DNA of 64,000 nt from Echeneis naucrates (GCF_900963305.1 NC_042515.1:2960377-3024376); one strand, 5' to 3'; shown: positions 12,229-26,205, counted from the stretch's first letter. Made by a program: numbers and translations. Notes: generated by a model not told the origin, from the letters alone.

Positions 12229-13048
12229 CATCATCATCCTCATCATCATCATCATCATCATCCTCATCACCATCATCACCATCATCACCATCATCATCAT
12301 CATTCTCATCATTCTCATCATCATCACCTCACTTGCATCTCTCAGTAGCCTTGGTACCGAATGATTAGGTTGATAAATTAACTTCAGACTTGCTTCACTT
12401 CCATTCTCCATCCTAACCTCCACCTTATCCTCCTCCTGAACACTATCTGTCCCTCTGCATGAGAAAGCTGTATTTCCTGTATTGACATCAGACATTGGCA
12501 GTAAGTGGAGGTCATGAGATGCAGTAACATCTATAACAGACCACTGGAAACGCTGGAGAACTGTCTCATGTCCACCCACAGCAGCTCTACGATGCTTTTT
12601 ACTCTGACTCTGCTCCCCATTTTATCTTTTTGGTACTCGTGCAGCACCGTTTGGTCTCTGAGCTCTGAAATGTCAAACAGACAGGAACAGAAAATCCTCA
12701 CCGTCAATAAACCAGTCGTTTCATTTCTCGCTGAGTTTCGATTCTTTTTCCACCGGCCTCAAAGGACCAAATAAAGAAATCACATAATTCAGGTTAAAAA
12801 AAACAACAACAAACAAACACAATCTGAAATTGCACCATCAGTGGAAACACATCAGTAATCTCTGAGCTGAACGTGTCAAGAGTCGAAGATTAGAGAGTCA
12901 GCAGAAGTCAAAATCAGCATAAATCACTGAGGCAAAGCTGCTTCACATCTCTGCCCGCATACCTGTCAGCAGGCTGTCGCTCCAGGCAGGTCGACGGCTG
13001 CAGGTGGAGGAAGAGGAGGCAGCAGCAGCATTTCCACGCCGAGGCCAT
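7195..13048 (-). CDS. atp6ap1l: V-type proton ATPase subunit S1-like protein (8 predicted exons, 320 aa)
   Basis: Relative of ATP6AP1/Ac45, the type I membrane accessory subunit of the vacuolar ATPase. Predicted exons: 12963-13048, 10414-10443, 9887-9962, 9561-9629, 9317-9471, 8527-8577, 7980-8217, 7195-7452. All joins keep phase and total 963 nt including the stop. Exon 1 encodes a signal peptide starting MASAWKCCCCLLFLHLQPS. The luminal part has the family segment LQLSNTFYESSGQWWFSVDS and several N-glycosylation sequons (NVS, NTS, NVT). Then come DCATFLTPAILMG, one membrane helix at about 259-282, and a 38-residue cytosolic tail rich in Glu and His, unlike the short ATP6AP1 tail. The large N-terminal luminal domain of Ac45 is missing, as in mammalian ATP6AP1L. 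Adjacency to rps23 matches the human ATP6AP1L-RPS23 pair. The last five exons are firm; the 30-nt exon 2, exon 3 and exon 4 rest on splice phase and plausibility. Confidence 0.82.
8226..8242. repeat. G17 homopolymer
   Basis: Seventeen consecutive G residues. On the transcribed minus strand this is a C17 run that forms the pyrimidine tract of the acceptor for the atp6ap1l exon starting at 8217. Confidence 0.95.
8580..9245. repeat. (CAGA/CAGG) compound minisatellite in an atp6ap1l intron
   Basis: About 665 bases of tetranucleotide units CAGA and CAGG, punctuated by GGGGGTCAGACAGA or GAGGGTCAGACAGA spacers that create longer higher-order units of about 30-60 bases. It occupies most of the 739-base intron between the atp6ap1l exons 9317-9471 and 8527-8577. 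Because the spacing keeps frame, the plus strand stays open (Asp-Arg-Gln-Thr repeats), but this is a by-product of the repeat. Confidence 0.95.
11931..12327. repeat. (CAT)n trinucleotide tract with CCT/TTC interruptions
   Basis: Nearly 400 bases of CAT units with interspersed CCT, in the large first intron of atp6ap1l. A longer block containing CATCCTATTCCTCATCCTCA occurs twice (near 12050 and 12180), showing that part of the array duplicated as a unit. Frames through it read poly-His, poly-Ile or poly-Met and are not credible proteins. Confidence 0.95.
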
Positions 13049-14331
13049 AGCTGTGCTGACCAGAGAGTGATGCCAGCGCACGCTCTCGCTCCCTCTCCTC
13101 CTCGTAATCCACTTTAATCAGCCCACCGTCCATAAGCCCCCCTGACAAGCTCACGGACCATCCAATCAGAGAGAGACTCACTCACTGGTGAGTGACATTT
13201 GCTGTTCCCACATTTTCTCATTTTCAGGTCAGCTCAGTAAAAACTCATTTAATTTCATCAGATTAGAGGTCATACTTACACTGTCAGACCAAAGTGTGTA
13301 TTATGTGTTTGTTCAACCGGAATAGTTAAACATGTTCTGACAAACCCTGAATCCCTTAATTGCATTTCCCTGTTGGTCATTCAGTCCTACGAGCGTCCGC
13401 TGCATAAATGCTCGCACTTGAAGGATTTCTTTCCCCCTCTGTTAGTTAAAAGTGGAGGATTTTTCTGTACTCATCTAAAATCTGAGCCTTCAGCTGGTAC
13501 AAACACACCTATTAAGACCTGCTCCAAGCATCCAGAGGATAAATCCTATAATGAGTCTATAATCTATTGACTTTTCATCAAGCTGCATCATTTGGTGAAA
13601 GATTTAATTAGTCCAATTGTTAGCTAAATGGAAAATACATACAAAGCAATGATGTTCCCAGCAGCCTCTACTGTGGTTTTAATGTAGTCCTGATTAGTTG
13701 GTGCTGAAGTTAAGTAGCCTGTTTGGATGCAGCTGCTGGTGTTGCTCCAGTGTTTGTGTTTAATAAAACACATGAGGCTGCTGCAAGTGATTTTTATTGT
13801 GTCAGAGGAATGCTATATTTTATAGTAACCTTCACAGTGAGTTACATTGATTTTATCATGATGAAAATTTTAATCAGTCATGATTTACAAAACATATAAT
13901 ATAAGTGTGGTCATACTAAAGACGGGCATTAAAAGTTCAATAGTTCAGTGCAAAATTAATGAAAATAAATAAGTAGACTGCACAATCACAGCAATACATA
14001 AGAAAGAATTCCCTGTATTTCATCAACCAACAGAAAACAAAAAAAGACAAAATTCTCATTATGGCTTTTAACTAATTATTTACTATAAATAAACTGCTAC
14101 AAACATTCGATCATGCATGAATAAAATGTGTTAAAAGTTTGGAGCAAACGTTAACAAATATATGTATGAGCTGTTAATGTGTTAAGTCATTCTTCTTTAA
14201 AAGAAAAATAACGTTTTTATGGAAAACCAAACTTTTATTATCAACGTGATAATTCCAGTCAGGCATGTTGTGTGGGCAGACCCGGCCGGGGTCCCCAGAC
14301 TCCTCTTCACCGCGGTGCACCCTGGGAACTT
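13049..14331. other. Spacer between the divergent atp6ap1l and rps23 genes
   Basis: Shared 5' flank of two genes transcribed away from each other. The atp6ap1l leader and promoter are near 13050-13200; the plus strand there has CCAATC at 13161-13166. The middle part (13.2-14.2 kb) is AT-rich with no gene, RNA or transposon that I can recognise. GC content rises from about 14275 into the rps23 start. Confidence 0.5.
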
Positions 14332-14361
14332 CCTTTCGATCCCAGGCTCGCTAGTGAAAAC
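14332..14361 (+). promoter_or_regulatory. rps23: Candidate rps23 transcription start with 5' TOP tract
   Basis: Thirty bases before the rps23 ATG the sequence reads CCTTTCG, a C followed by a pyrimidine run. This is the usual 5'-terminal oligopyrimidine start of vertebrate ribosomal-protein mRNAs, which couples translation to mTOR signalling. A CCCTGGGAA element lies just upstream. The exact start base is inferred from the motif. Confidence 0.5.
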
Positions 14362-16457
<2,096 letters not shown>

Positions 16458-17375
16458 ACAGTTGAGGCAGAAAATAAAATAAACGTGTTTTCAGTTCCAG
16501 TCTGGTTGTTGAGTGTCCTCATTGGTTTGTCAGTTTCATACACTGTCTTCTCAAGGATGCACAGGATTATACCAAACACACTGAGATTTTATTTAATGGA
16601 AGTCAAAGGTGATGATGGCAGAGGATTGTGCGTCGGGCTGGGCAGTGTGTCAACCGTGGGCCGTCCTGCAGAGACACACTCGCTGTCTGCTGATCAGGTC
16701 TCTCCACAAACTTAGCTGGAAATGTTAAATATAGTAACAGGTGTCACATCCCCCACAGCCAGAGCTCTCCAGAGCTGGGACCGAGGTCTGGGACTCGTGA
16801 TCCTCCACTTCCAAACAGATGCATTATTGCAGTTTCTGCTGTCTGAACGTATTGGTGTGTGCAGCTGTGGGTTCACTCAGCAGCAACCAGAGATTGAAGA
16901 CCTTAAGGGAGTCAAAACAACCACCGAAATCTGAAGGTAATGAGATCTAAAGCTGCCTGTCTGCATGGAAGCCTACAGACGGAAAGTGCGTTTACTATTA
17001 ATATAAAAATGTTGTAATATCAGGTTACACACTGAAGATCTGATTTGACTCAACACAAAATCAGGCCAGTTGGATCAAATGTATTTCTCACCTTCCCTTT
17101 TTACTGCACTCTGAAAATGTCACATGGCTTCTTGGACGTTGATGTCAACAAACTTGTGAACAGGCTGTTTTCAGGGTTTCTTTGTTGATTTGATATTTAA
17201 TTACTTTGCAGACAAATTAATAAATCGGCTCTTTATAACTGAAGCACAGAGAAAAGAAGAGATGGATAGATTATGCGAATGCTTCAAAAGCCTCCTGAAC
17301 AGATTATACCCAGTAAAGGTCTTGTGTTGGGTGCCCGTTCGTTCTGTTCAGGTCTGGGCCCTTTCTGTGGACAAC
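16458..17375. other. rps23 3' UTR and asb14 5' flank
   Basis: This stretch holds the rps23 polyadenylation signals and then about 880 bases with no recognised coding exon. The asb14 promoter and any noncoding 5' exon should lie here; none could be placed with confidence. Confidence 0.45.
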
Positions 17376-20300
17376 ATGGACTTCCAAAGATTCGGTTTGG
17401 AGGAGGAAGATGGTGATGAAGACGACGCAGCGATTCAGTTCATGATTGAACAGAGTCTGCTGGAGAGCAGCAAGCAGAAGGAAGCTCTGAGAGAGTCCAC
17501 AACACGAGGCAGCAAGAGGTCAAAGACAGAGCAGCTCAGTTCGTCACTTTTATTCATCAGGACTTAGTTTTTACTTCACTGCTCTCATTGTTAGTGAATC
17601 TTAGTCGAAACATTTCTTCATCTAATTACTATTTTTAGTCTCACATTAAAAAGCCCTGAAAAAAATTCACCTATTTCATAAGCAAATTTTTTTTAAATGA
17701 CTTAATATATTTATTCAAATTATTGATGGCAAATTTTCACCTACTGTTGGAGTTTAAAGCAATTTTGATCAATTTTTTGTTATTATTGTGTTTACATATT
17801 TATAGAAGTCACTTTTATTTGAAGAATTACAAATGCTGCATTATTTATGAAAACACAGATGATGTTGGTGAAAATGGTCGAACTGGAGCCATAATTGAAT
17901 TCTTTTTGCGTCAATGTTATTGTCATTCCCAGTTTTATTTTTCTTCACTTTAATTGAACTCTGCTCTTTGATTTTCCAGCTCTGGGCTGAACTACGCAGA
18001 CAGCAGCATTATCTTCACTGTGATAAAACAAGGTGAGGCAGTCTGTTCTCTTTTATTTCATCCAAATAAACGATCGAGTTGCTGTAAATAACCGATACTA
18101 TCCCATTTAAAGGTCAGGTGGTCGGACAGCTTCGTGTTCAGGATGTTTCTGCTGCTCCTCCATCTTCTGAAAAATTTCTGCCAAAACTGTCCAGGTCCAG
18201 CTGGTTTGTGCTTTGGTTCAGATCTCTCTCTGACTCATGGATGAAGGTCAATAATATTTCCTGAGGTCATTTTGGTGCTTATGAATGTAATCAGATGTTG
18301 ATGTTAATCAGCCAACAACACAAACACACTAACCTTTGTTTTATCACACTAATAGGCCTGACAAGGAAAAAGAACCAATTCATTTTGAATCATTAATGTC
18401 TTTTGAATAGATTATGAGTTGTTGACCTACTTGCAATACCTGAGTGCCCCACGAGTGGGCCCCAGCACACAGTCAGGCTCCGCCGTCCTACCAGAATCAA
18501 AAGGGAGCAAACTTCCATATCATTTACTAACTGAATTATTCCTTCAGCTGCCCTCAGGTGATTCAAAGTGGGAGATGTTGAGTTGGATGTTGAATCATTA
18601 TGTGATGAATAACTTCCTGTGTTTTGGGGAAAACTGTTGTTTTAGATTTCAGTTTACAGACTCGCGTATAAATAATAACTTCACTTCTACTGAAAATGGG
18701 CTTTAAGAGTCGCTTCTCTTTGGTGCTCACCTGGATACAATGTGAGGGCAGTTCAAGTTCACAGCCTCAGTATTTTTGGCAGAAGGAGGGGGAGAGGATG
18801 TGACTTTGAAGAATTGTTGATGTAGAGACTGAACTTTTTGTGCAGGAGATGAGAAGCTCCTGAAGGATCTGTGTGTCAAACACAAAGACGTGTTTTCGCT
18901 GACGGACAGCAGAGGTTGGATTCCTCTGCACGAAGCAGCAGCTCAGAGCAACCACAGCGTCCTGGAGCTCACGCTCAGAGGTGTCTATCTGCGCTGCCTT
19001 CTCTCACTGATCGGCCTCACATGATGAATGACTGACTGACTGTCCTGGTCTCCAGCTTCGGGCCCCGGCGCCGTGGAGTGCCGCACCCTGCGGGGTCAGA
19101 CTCCGCTCTTCCTGGCGGTAGAACAAGGTCTGATGGAAAACGCCTCCTTCCTCCTCAAACATGGATCCCAGCCGGACTGTCAGGACCAGGACCAGGACTC
19201 ACCCCTGCTAGTAGGTAGGGTGTCCTGTAACACAAGGCCCTTCCTGCCATGCAGCATTTTAACCATTTTCAGGGCCTCAATCATCAGATATCTCTCTGCA
19301 GCGATCCGCTCAGACCGGGCTGACCTGGTGAAGCTGCTGCTCCTCGGGGGGTCAAAGGTGAACCAGGAGGGGTGCTACGGACGCCATCCCCTCCACGAGG
19401 CCTCACGGCTGGGCAAAGCGTCGCTGGTGACTCTGCTGCTGGAGGCCGGAGCCCAGGTGGACCCTCGCAGCCACTACGGCCTCACCCCGCTGGCTCTGGC
19501 GGCTCAGGCCGGTCACCTGCAGGTGGTCGAGACTCTGCTGCAGAGAGGTGAGAGGACGTTTAAGAAGTTAACAACAGACTGCAGAGGGAGCTGATTTCGT
19601 TTTCTAATCTTCACAGTTAATTTCCATCTTTGTCTGTCAGTCAACTTTGGGCTGTGAAGTAAAAAATAGAGGCTTCAGTCAGGAAATAATCTGAATGGGG
19701 TCGTTAACATAAACGTCACAGATTCGTGAGAAGAACACACATCACAACCACAGCTGAATGTTTCCTGTGATATTAAAAGGGCAGAACTATCTATGAACAT
19801 GACTCCCACCTGGACGAAGTTCAGCTGATCCTGGTGAGTCTGAGGTCATTACATCAGATGTGAGGTGACAGGAAACAGAGCCCAGCTGAAAAGTACCTTT
19901 AAGGAAGTGTCATGTCCAACCAGAGTAATGAAATCTATCGTTGTTTATTCAATCTTGACAGACGCGCCTCTGTTGTGTGTTGCTCAGGCGCAGACGTGCT
20001 GTCGCAGGCGCAGGATGAGGCGTCCATCCTGTACGAGGCGTCTGCGTCAGGGGACCCGGCTGTGATCGGCCTGCTGCTGGAGTACGGAGCCGACCCCAAC
20101 GTCCCCAAACGCTCCGGACACATGCCCATCCACCGCGTGGCACACAGGGGACACCAGGAGTGAGTCTGTCACAGAAGACAAGCCGATGAGGCTGAGCTGA
20201 TTCAAACAGTACAGAGTAGAGAGAGAAAATCATCATCATTTCAAAATAAACAATGGCCATAAAACATTTTAATGACGGAAATAAAGGAGACCAAGCGCAG

Positions 20301-21791
20301 AAGGCGTGATCCAGCTGCATTGTGGGAGATGTAGGATCTGTTTTGTTGATGACAGTATTTGAGTTTTCAGCAGTTTTCGAGCTGTGTGTGTGTCTGTGTC
20401 TGCACTCAGAGCTTTACACCTTCTGATTCCTGTGACGTCGAAGGGAGAGGTCAACGACAGTGGGATGAGTCCTCTCCACTCTGCTGCTGCAGGAGGACAC
20501 ACACACTGCATCAAGGTGTGTGTTTGTGTTTTGTTTGTTTTGTGTGAAAATCATGAAAAACACAGAAATACAAAAGAAAAATAGTCAGATTTTATCCAAA
20601 TTAAAATGTAGAGCAGGAACACAAACGATTCGAGGAGACACCCTCTCCTGATTCCCATCAGGCCTTGCTGGATGCCGGCTATGACCCCAACTACATGCTC
20701 CATCCCTGGGTTCGCCGTAGCTATGACGACGAGAGGAAGTCAGCTCTCTTCTTTGCTGTCTCCAATAACGACGTGGCGTCTGCTGCTCTGCTGCTGGAGG
20801 CCGGAGCCATGGCCAACCAAGACCCGGTCAAATGTCTGCAGGTACCTGTGATGTTGCCAGATTTGCTTCCATGTGGTCAGCCCAGATCAGGCCGGTTCTG
20901 GATGAACCTGCAGATCATCTGGTGTGGACCAGATGAACGGATGACTGTGTCTTTCAGGTTGCGCTGCGGCTGGGAAACTATGAGTTGATCCAGCTGCTGC
21001 TGAGATTTGGAGCCAACGTGAATTATTACAGCAGAGTGAACACGACACACTTCCCGTCGGCGCTGCAGTACGCTCTGAAGGACGAGGTGGGCTGCTGATG
21101 GAGCTCAAACATTTCTGATCATAGGATCTTATGTTCAGTCTGACCCGGTATGTGTGTGTGTGTGTGTTGGACAGGTGGTTCTGAGGATGCTGTGTAACTA
21201 TGGTTACGACGTGAAGCGCTGCTTCGACTGTCCCTACGGCAACAGCTCCCATGTCCCTGGAGACTACGAGGGATGGACTGACTCTGTGATCAGAGACACC
21301 ATGGTAATGACCAGGTTTGATCCAGACTGGGGGGTGTGTTAGTTTGGGGCACTTAGAGGGGAACTCTGTGTGTCGGTGCAGTTCTGCGAGGTGATCACCG
21401 TGTCCTGGCTCAGGCACCTCTCAGGCCAGGTGGTCCGGATCCTGCTGGACTACGTGGACCAGGTGACCTTCTGCTCCAAGCTGAAGGCGGCTGTGATGGA
21501 GCAGCGTCAGTGGGCCGACATCTGCAGGCTGCAAGGTGAGTCCCACCTGACAAACACAAGAGCAGAAGACAGCCGGATCCTCCTGCTCCTGCCCCCTTTC
21601 TTTTTTCCTCCTCAGAAAACGCCCGCTGTCTACAGCATCTCTGCCGCCTGAGAATCCGGAGCTGTCTCGGGCGCCTTCGTCTCCGTTCGCCCACCTTCAT
21701 GAGTTTCCTCCCGTTGCCAGGGCGACTGAAGGACTACATCCTGTACCGGGAGTACGACCTGCATGGCCAGCAGACCATCCGGCCGGGGTGA
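17376..21791 (+). CDS. asb14: Ankyrin repeat and SOCS box protein 14, complete (12 exons, 593 aa)
   Basis: ASB proteins are substrate receptors of Cullin5-ElonginB/C ubiquitin ligases. Exons: 17376-17518, 17980-18032, 18846-18980, 19056-19214, 19302-19547, 19988-20159, 20410-20515, 20662-20841, 20958-21086, 21175-21303, 21382-21535, 21616-21791; every junction keeps phase. Residues 10-33 are acidic and then read [13 protein letters not shown], a UIM-like helix shared with ASB14/ASB15. Ankyrin repeats follow (for example [49 protein letters not shown]). The C-terminal SOCS box has a BC-box ([11 protein letters not shown]) and a Cul5-type box ([13 protein letters not shown]). ASB15 is the closest alternative, but the segments [18 protein letters not shown] and [15 protein letters not shown] match ASB14 as I recall it. 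Human ASB14 is 587 residues. A candidate AATAAA follows at 21857-21862. Confidence 0.93.
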
Positions 21792-22476
21792 GCCCAGTCC
21801 AAGAAGATCAGAACATCTGCAGATACTCCATCACACGTGTTCAACATTAAAGTCATAATAAATTAGATTTTTTTTAATTTTATTTTTCTATGTTTTAAAC
21901 CAAAACAGTATCTGAAAGTAAATTACAGATCAGACACAGCTACAAAAAAGGAAAAATGACTCCAACAGCAAAGAGTCCTCTTAAATTAGTTTTATTTTGT
22001 CAGCTTTTCAATGAAGTGTTGCTTTGATTATGAATTTTGACAACACAAACGAGGAATATTTCATCTAAACTCCATAAGGATGTAATTTTTTTTGGGAAAA
22101 TCAAAGATACAGACTCTTTCTCTCAAACACACACACACTGTGATGAGATCCCATCATCAGTCCAGGAAGCTCCACACATCAGGTCCTGATCCTGGATCAG
22201 TCTCCTCCCAAAGGAAACCAGCTCCAGTCACGAGAAACACTCAGTTCAGGACCTCCCTTCTTTCTTTTCTGCTGTTTTGAATAAATGAGTGACCTTTGAA
22301 CTGTTGTGAAGAAAGTCTTATAATGTGTGTGTGAAGGAATTCTCCAGTTTGGCCAACAGAGTAAAAAAAAAGATCCAACCATTCCTGTTATTTGTTCTAC
22401 AACCGTAAAAAAAAAGATTAAAGCTTCCTGATGGAAGCTCCCAGATTCAGCGAAGAAGTGACAGTGACGATAATTT

Positions 22477-22907
22477 GGGGACTTTGGGGACTCTGTGGTC
22501 TTCAGGGTCTTCGGGGACTCCGGGGACTCTGGGGACTCTGGGGACTCTGGGGACTCTGTGGTCTTCGGGGACTCCGGGGACTCTGTGGTCTTTGGGGACT
22601 CCGGGAACTCTGTTGTCTTCGAGGTCTTCGGGGACTCTGTGGTCTTTGAGGTCTTCGAGGACTCTGTGGTCTTCGAGGTCTTCGGGGTCTTCGAGGTCTT
22701 CGGGGTCTTCGGGGACTTCGAGGACTCTGTGGTCTTCGAGGTCTTCGGGGACTTCGGGGACTTCGGGGACTCTGTGGTCTTCGAGGTCTTCGGGGACTTC
22801 GGGGACTCTGTGGTCTTCGGGGACTTCGGGGACTCTGTGGTCTTCGAGGTCTTCGGGGACTCTGTGGTCTTCGGGGACTTCGGGGACTTCGGGGACTCTG
22901 TGGTCTT
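22477..22907. repeat. GGGGACTCTGTGGTCTTC-type minisatellite
   Basis: About 430 bases built from 9-base cores (GGGGACTCT, GGGGACTTC, GTGGTCTTC, GAGGTCTTC) assembled into 18-45 base higher-order units. It lies between the 3' ends of the convergent genes asb14 and ip6k1. All period lengths are multiples of 3, so frames on the plus strand stay open, but translations are low-complexity. Confidence 0.93.
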
Positions 22908-25032
22908 GGTTTTGTTGCTCAGCTCCTCAGACTATGAGGTCAAACAGAGTCATTAATGAATAACAGCTTTCCCTCGACGCTCACATTAAACTCTGAAGTA
23001 CGAGTTCACTCGGTTGCTTCTATTATTAATTATTAATCATTGTTGAATCCAAATAAAGCACAACTTTGCTATAATTTGTCCTCACAAACACACAACAGCG
23101 TTCACATCCTGCTGAAGATGATGATGAGGAGGATCATGGCGTTTTCAGGCCCTCTGATGTCAGAGCCAGATGTGTCGTTTAGTCAGAAATTAGCACACGA
23201 GGCCAAAAGCTTCTGGAAAGATTTAATCTCACTGTTCTAACAAACAGTCAGGATGAAGTCAGATGCAGAAAATGCTGCTAAGTAACTCTTGATCAATCGT
23301 TGAGGCTAATATGAATAAATATCACGATCTGAGAGGACAGGTGGAGCGTGGCTGTGCTGCAAACCGACTCAAACAGGAGGATGAGAATGTGCATGCAGTT
23401 CTTTACCAACTTTTTAAATGTGAAGTGAAACAAACCAAACACTAAAGATGGCCACATCTGCTCACACACACACACGCACACACACACACTTTCAGAAGAG
23501 CAGCGGTGCTGCTGCGCCTGCATCCTCTGTAACAGTCTGGATCAGACCGGAGCCGAGTCAGCAGACAACAAAACCAAATTATAATACTGACTTTTCACTC
23601 TGTGTCTCTGACGCACTTAGTTTCTTTACATTTTGTACATTTAGGGCGAGAGACACGTAGAAGATAAAACATTTACCCCCACACACACACACACACATAC
23701 AGGTGAAGGTATATTAAAAAAATAAATTATCACCTCCATAAACCAAAAATAAAATATTCATCTTTCTCTCTCTTATTCCTGGAAAATAGTGAGCTGTGAT
23801 TGGCCACATCATCATCAGTGGAGACAGCACAGCCCATCCGATGACACTGACAGGATGATCATTTATGTCATATATATATTTATGTCCGGGCTCGGGGAAT
23901 TCATTTTAGTCGAATAGATTTCACAAATGTTCTCCTTTGTTCCAATCAACTGGCCCCCTGCAAAGAAAACGTCTGGAGCTACTCTGTACTTTTGTTTCTG
24001 TCAACAAATCCCATAAAGACCAAAACCAGCAGCATCTCTTTTAGCTGCTCTGACCTGTGAGACGACTACACGCTTTACTAATATCATTTGTCCGACCCGT
24101 TCGGGGGCTTCCTGTATCTGTGAAAAAAGAGAACAGATTGAAATTAAGTGATTGCCAATGTGAAGTACGATTTGATGAAAACAGGATTAACACAAAGCCA
24201 AAGCAGCAGCTGATCTGCAGCTCTGGATCTTTAAAAAGGCCAAAAAGTCTGAACAGCGTTACAGTTTTCTGAAGAAAAAAGACGAGTGAGTACCTCCACC
24301 AGCTGAGGCGGCCTGAAAGCTCAGGAGGAGGAAGGTTATTGTTTCCTGAGGTCAGAGCTCAGGAGGTGACACGTACACACCCGCATACACACACACATAT
24401 AGATATATATATATATATATATATATAAAACAATTTTCACAAATATACAATTTCATTTTTTAAAAATGTTGTACTTTTCCAAAGCAAGCAAGCATCACTC
24501 AAACACAAAGAAATAGTGCATGTGCTGGGGACTACTTTTAGGTATTTTGGAGCTCTATGGCACAAAAGAACGAGACGTTATCAGGACTTTATAAACACTG
24601 ATGAATTTCGTCTTTTGGGATTTGTTGACAAGATGAAAAATACAAAATAACGCCCGGCCAGATTTGGGAAACTGACACTTTCTCTTCGATTATTACACAT
24701 TAACCCAGAGGATGATTTTCACAGGACAACAAAAAGTAACATTTGTGTATTGAGCCCCAAAAATGGACATACAGCTTTTTAAAAATGCATCTATACTGTC
24801 TCCTTAAAGTCTACTTCTACTGCTGTCCCTGGGGGGGTCAGGCGGGCGCTGCTGCCCTCTGCACTGCTGAAGGAAGAAGACGAAAAACAAAAAAAAAACA
24901 AACCAAACAAAAAACAAAACCATTGCTGTCTGTCTTCTCCATCTATTGCTTTAACAGATGCATGGGTGTGTGTCTGAGTGTGTTCTCCGCTCCAGGTTTG
25001 GGTTCTGTAGAGAAAGGGGAGTCAGAACGACT

Positions 25033-25051
25033 GGGGGGGGGGGGGGGGGGG
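25033..25051. repeat. G19 homopolymer
   Basis: Nineteen consecutive G residues, followed 26 bases later by a GGGCGGGGCC box at 25078-25087. Within the probable 3' region of ip6k1. Confidence 0.95.
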
Positions 25052-25957
25052 TCATGTGACTTTGGGCCAACTCCAGTGGGCGGGGCCTGGGATTCAGCTG
25101 ATTGGTCGATCGCAGAGGACGCTTTGTTCCACAGACAACTGTTCCCAGGGTGTGCGTGTGAGTGTGCCTGTTCTTGTTTGTCTATCTTTGTGAGGACCAG
25201 CAGGTTTGACCTTGACTGTGAGGACTGATCTCTGCAGAGTTTGACCCTAAACTGCTGTTTTCACCGTTTAGGGTCAAACTGAAGAGGGAACTTTTAAACA
25301 GCCAAATCAGGACACGTTTTCAGATACACAAAAAACACAAACTGCATCTGAAAAAAAAAAACAAAAAAAACAAACTGCAGTTAAAATTGTTAAAATCACT
25401 TCCTTCCTCAATGAAAGCAACAAACCATCTGTAGTCTGTGAACATTTTCATTAAAAGACTTCAGAGAGATCTCCTACTTCATTCAGCCTCAGTGTTTATG
25501 AGCTGGGACTCTGAAGTTTCCACATCAAATCAAGACTGACAGTCAGACTAGTTGTGATGTCAGAATCCTGTGTAGACGTCTGCACTTCACTTTTTTTCTC
25601 TAAATTATTCAGACATCATCAAGTTAATGTTAGTTCTTTCAGTTGCTTCCTTTAAATTCATTTTCTCTTCAGAACCAGTTTTAGCTGATCATTTGTTTTA
25701 CTAATGTGCAAAAATCCACTTTAGGTTTGAATTTACTAGCTCCTCATTTGGGCCGGCTGTTTTTCTTTTGGCTCATCCTGTGAAATGTTCCTATTACAAA
25801 CTAGCGCCTGCCATTTTTTAAAAAAACCTCCACAACAGCGACGAGTGGCATTAACCCGTCTCCCTGAATCTTACCTCTGAGACCTTTACTGTGATGGTTC
25901 GGGTTTGAGTCGGGGCCATATGATGTCAGAGGGTGCTCACAAGTATAGACAGACAAC

Positions 25958-25960
<3 letters not shown>

Positions 25961-26003
<43 letters not shown>
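25961..26003. repeat. (TG)17 followed by (CG)n
   Basis: Alternating TG repeat that runs directly into CGCGCGCGC. An alternating purine-pyrimidine tract of this type can adopt Z-DNA in principle. Confidence 0.95.
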
Positions 26004-26004
<1 letters not shown>

Positions 26005-26154
26005 GAAGTTTTTCACTTCAGCTCCACTGTCCCACCTCCTGCCGGTTGCCATAGTAACTACTTGACTGTAGAAGGTCCATGTTTCCATGGTGACGTCCTG
26101 GAGAACCCTGTTCGATATTTACAGTCTCAGCAACACGACCTCAACGACAAGCTC

Positions 26155-26156
<2 letters not shown>

Positions 26157-26200
<44 letters not shown>
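26157..26200. repeat. (TG)n microsatellite next to the ip6k1 stop
   Basis: About 20 TG units with one CG interruption. Transcribed from the minus strand, it gives a CA-repeat that begins a few bases after the ip6k1 stop codon (TAG, 26208-26206). Confidence 0.95.
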
Positions 26201-26205
26201 CAGAG

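Larger units (their letters stand above)
21792..26205. other. Convergent 3' region of asb14 and ip6k1, no other gene
   Basis: The first few hundred bases are the asb14 3' UTR. The right-hand part, adjoining the ip6k1 stop at 26206, is probably ip6k1 3' UTR on the minus strand, of unknown length. Contents: the GGGGACTCT minisatellite, short CA runs near 23465 and 23682, a (TA)n run at 24398-24426, a G19 run at 25033-25051, a perfect hairpin at 25238-25280 and a (TG)17 run at 25961-25994. I see no protein-coding exon. Confidence 0.5.

Noticed and set aside
11900-12579. Poly-Ile, poly-His and poly-Met frames on both strands
   Set aside because: They are all translations of the CAT trinucleotide array. 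The minus-strand extension to 12579 has no splice signals or family match.
12966-13181. Minus-strand frame with acidic VDYEEERERERALASL stretch over atp6ap1l exon 1
   Set aside because: The overlapping frame starting at 13048 gives a proper signal peptide and an in-phase donor, so it is preferred; the other frame has no phase-compatible continuation.
22431-22963. Gly-Leu, Gly-Thr and Gly-Asp-Ser repeat proteins
   Set aside because: Frames over the GGGGACTCT minisatellite; periods divisible by three keep several frames open at once.
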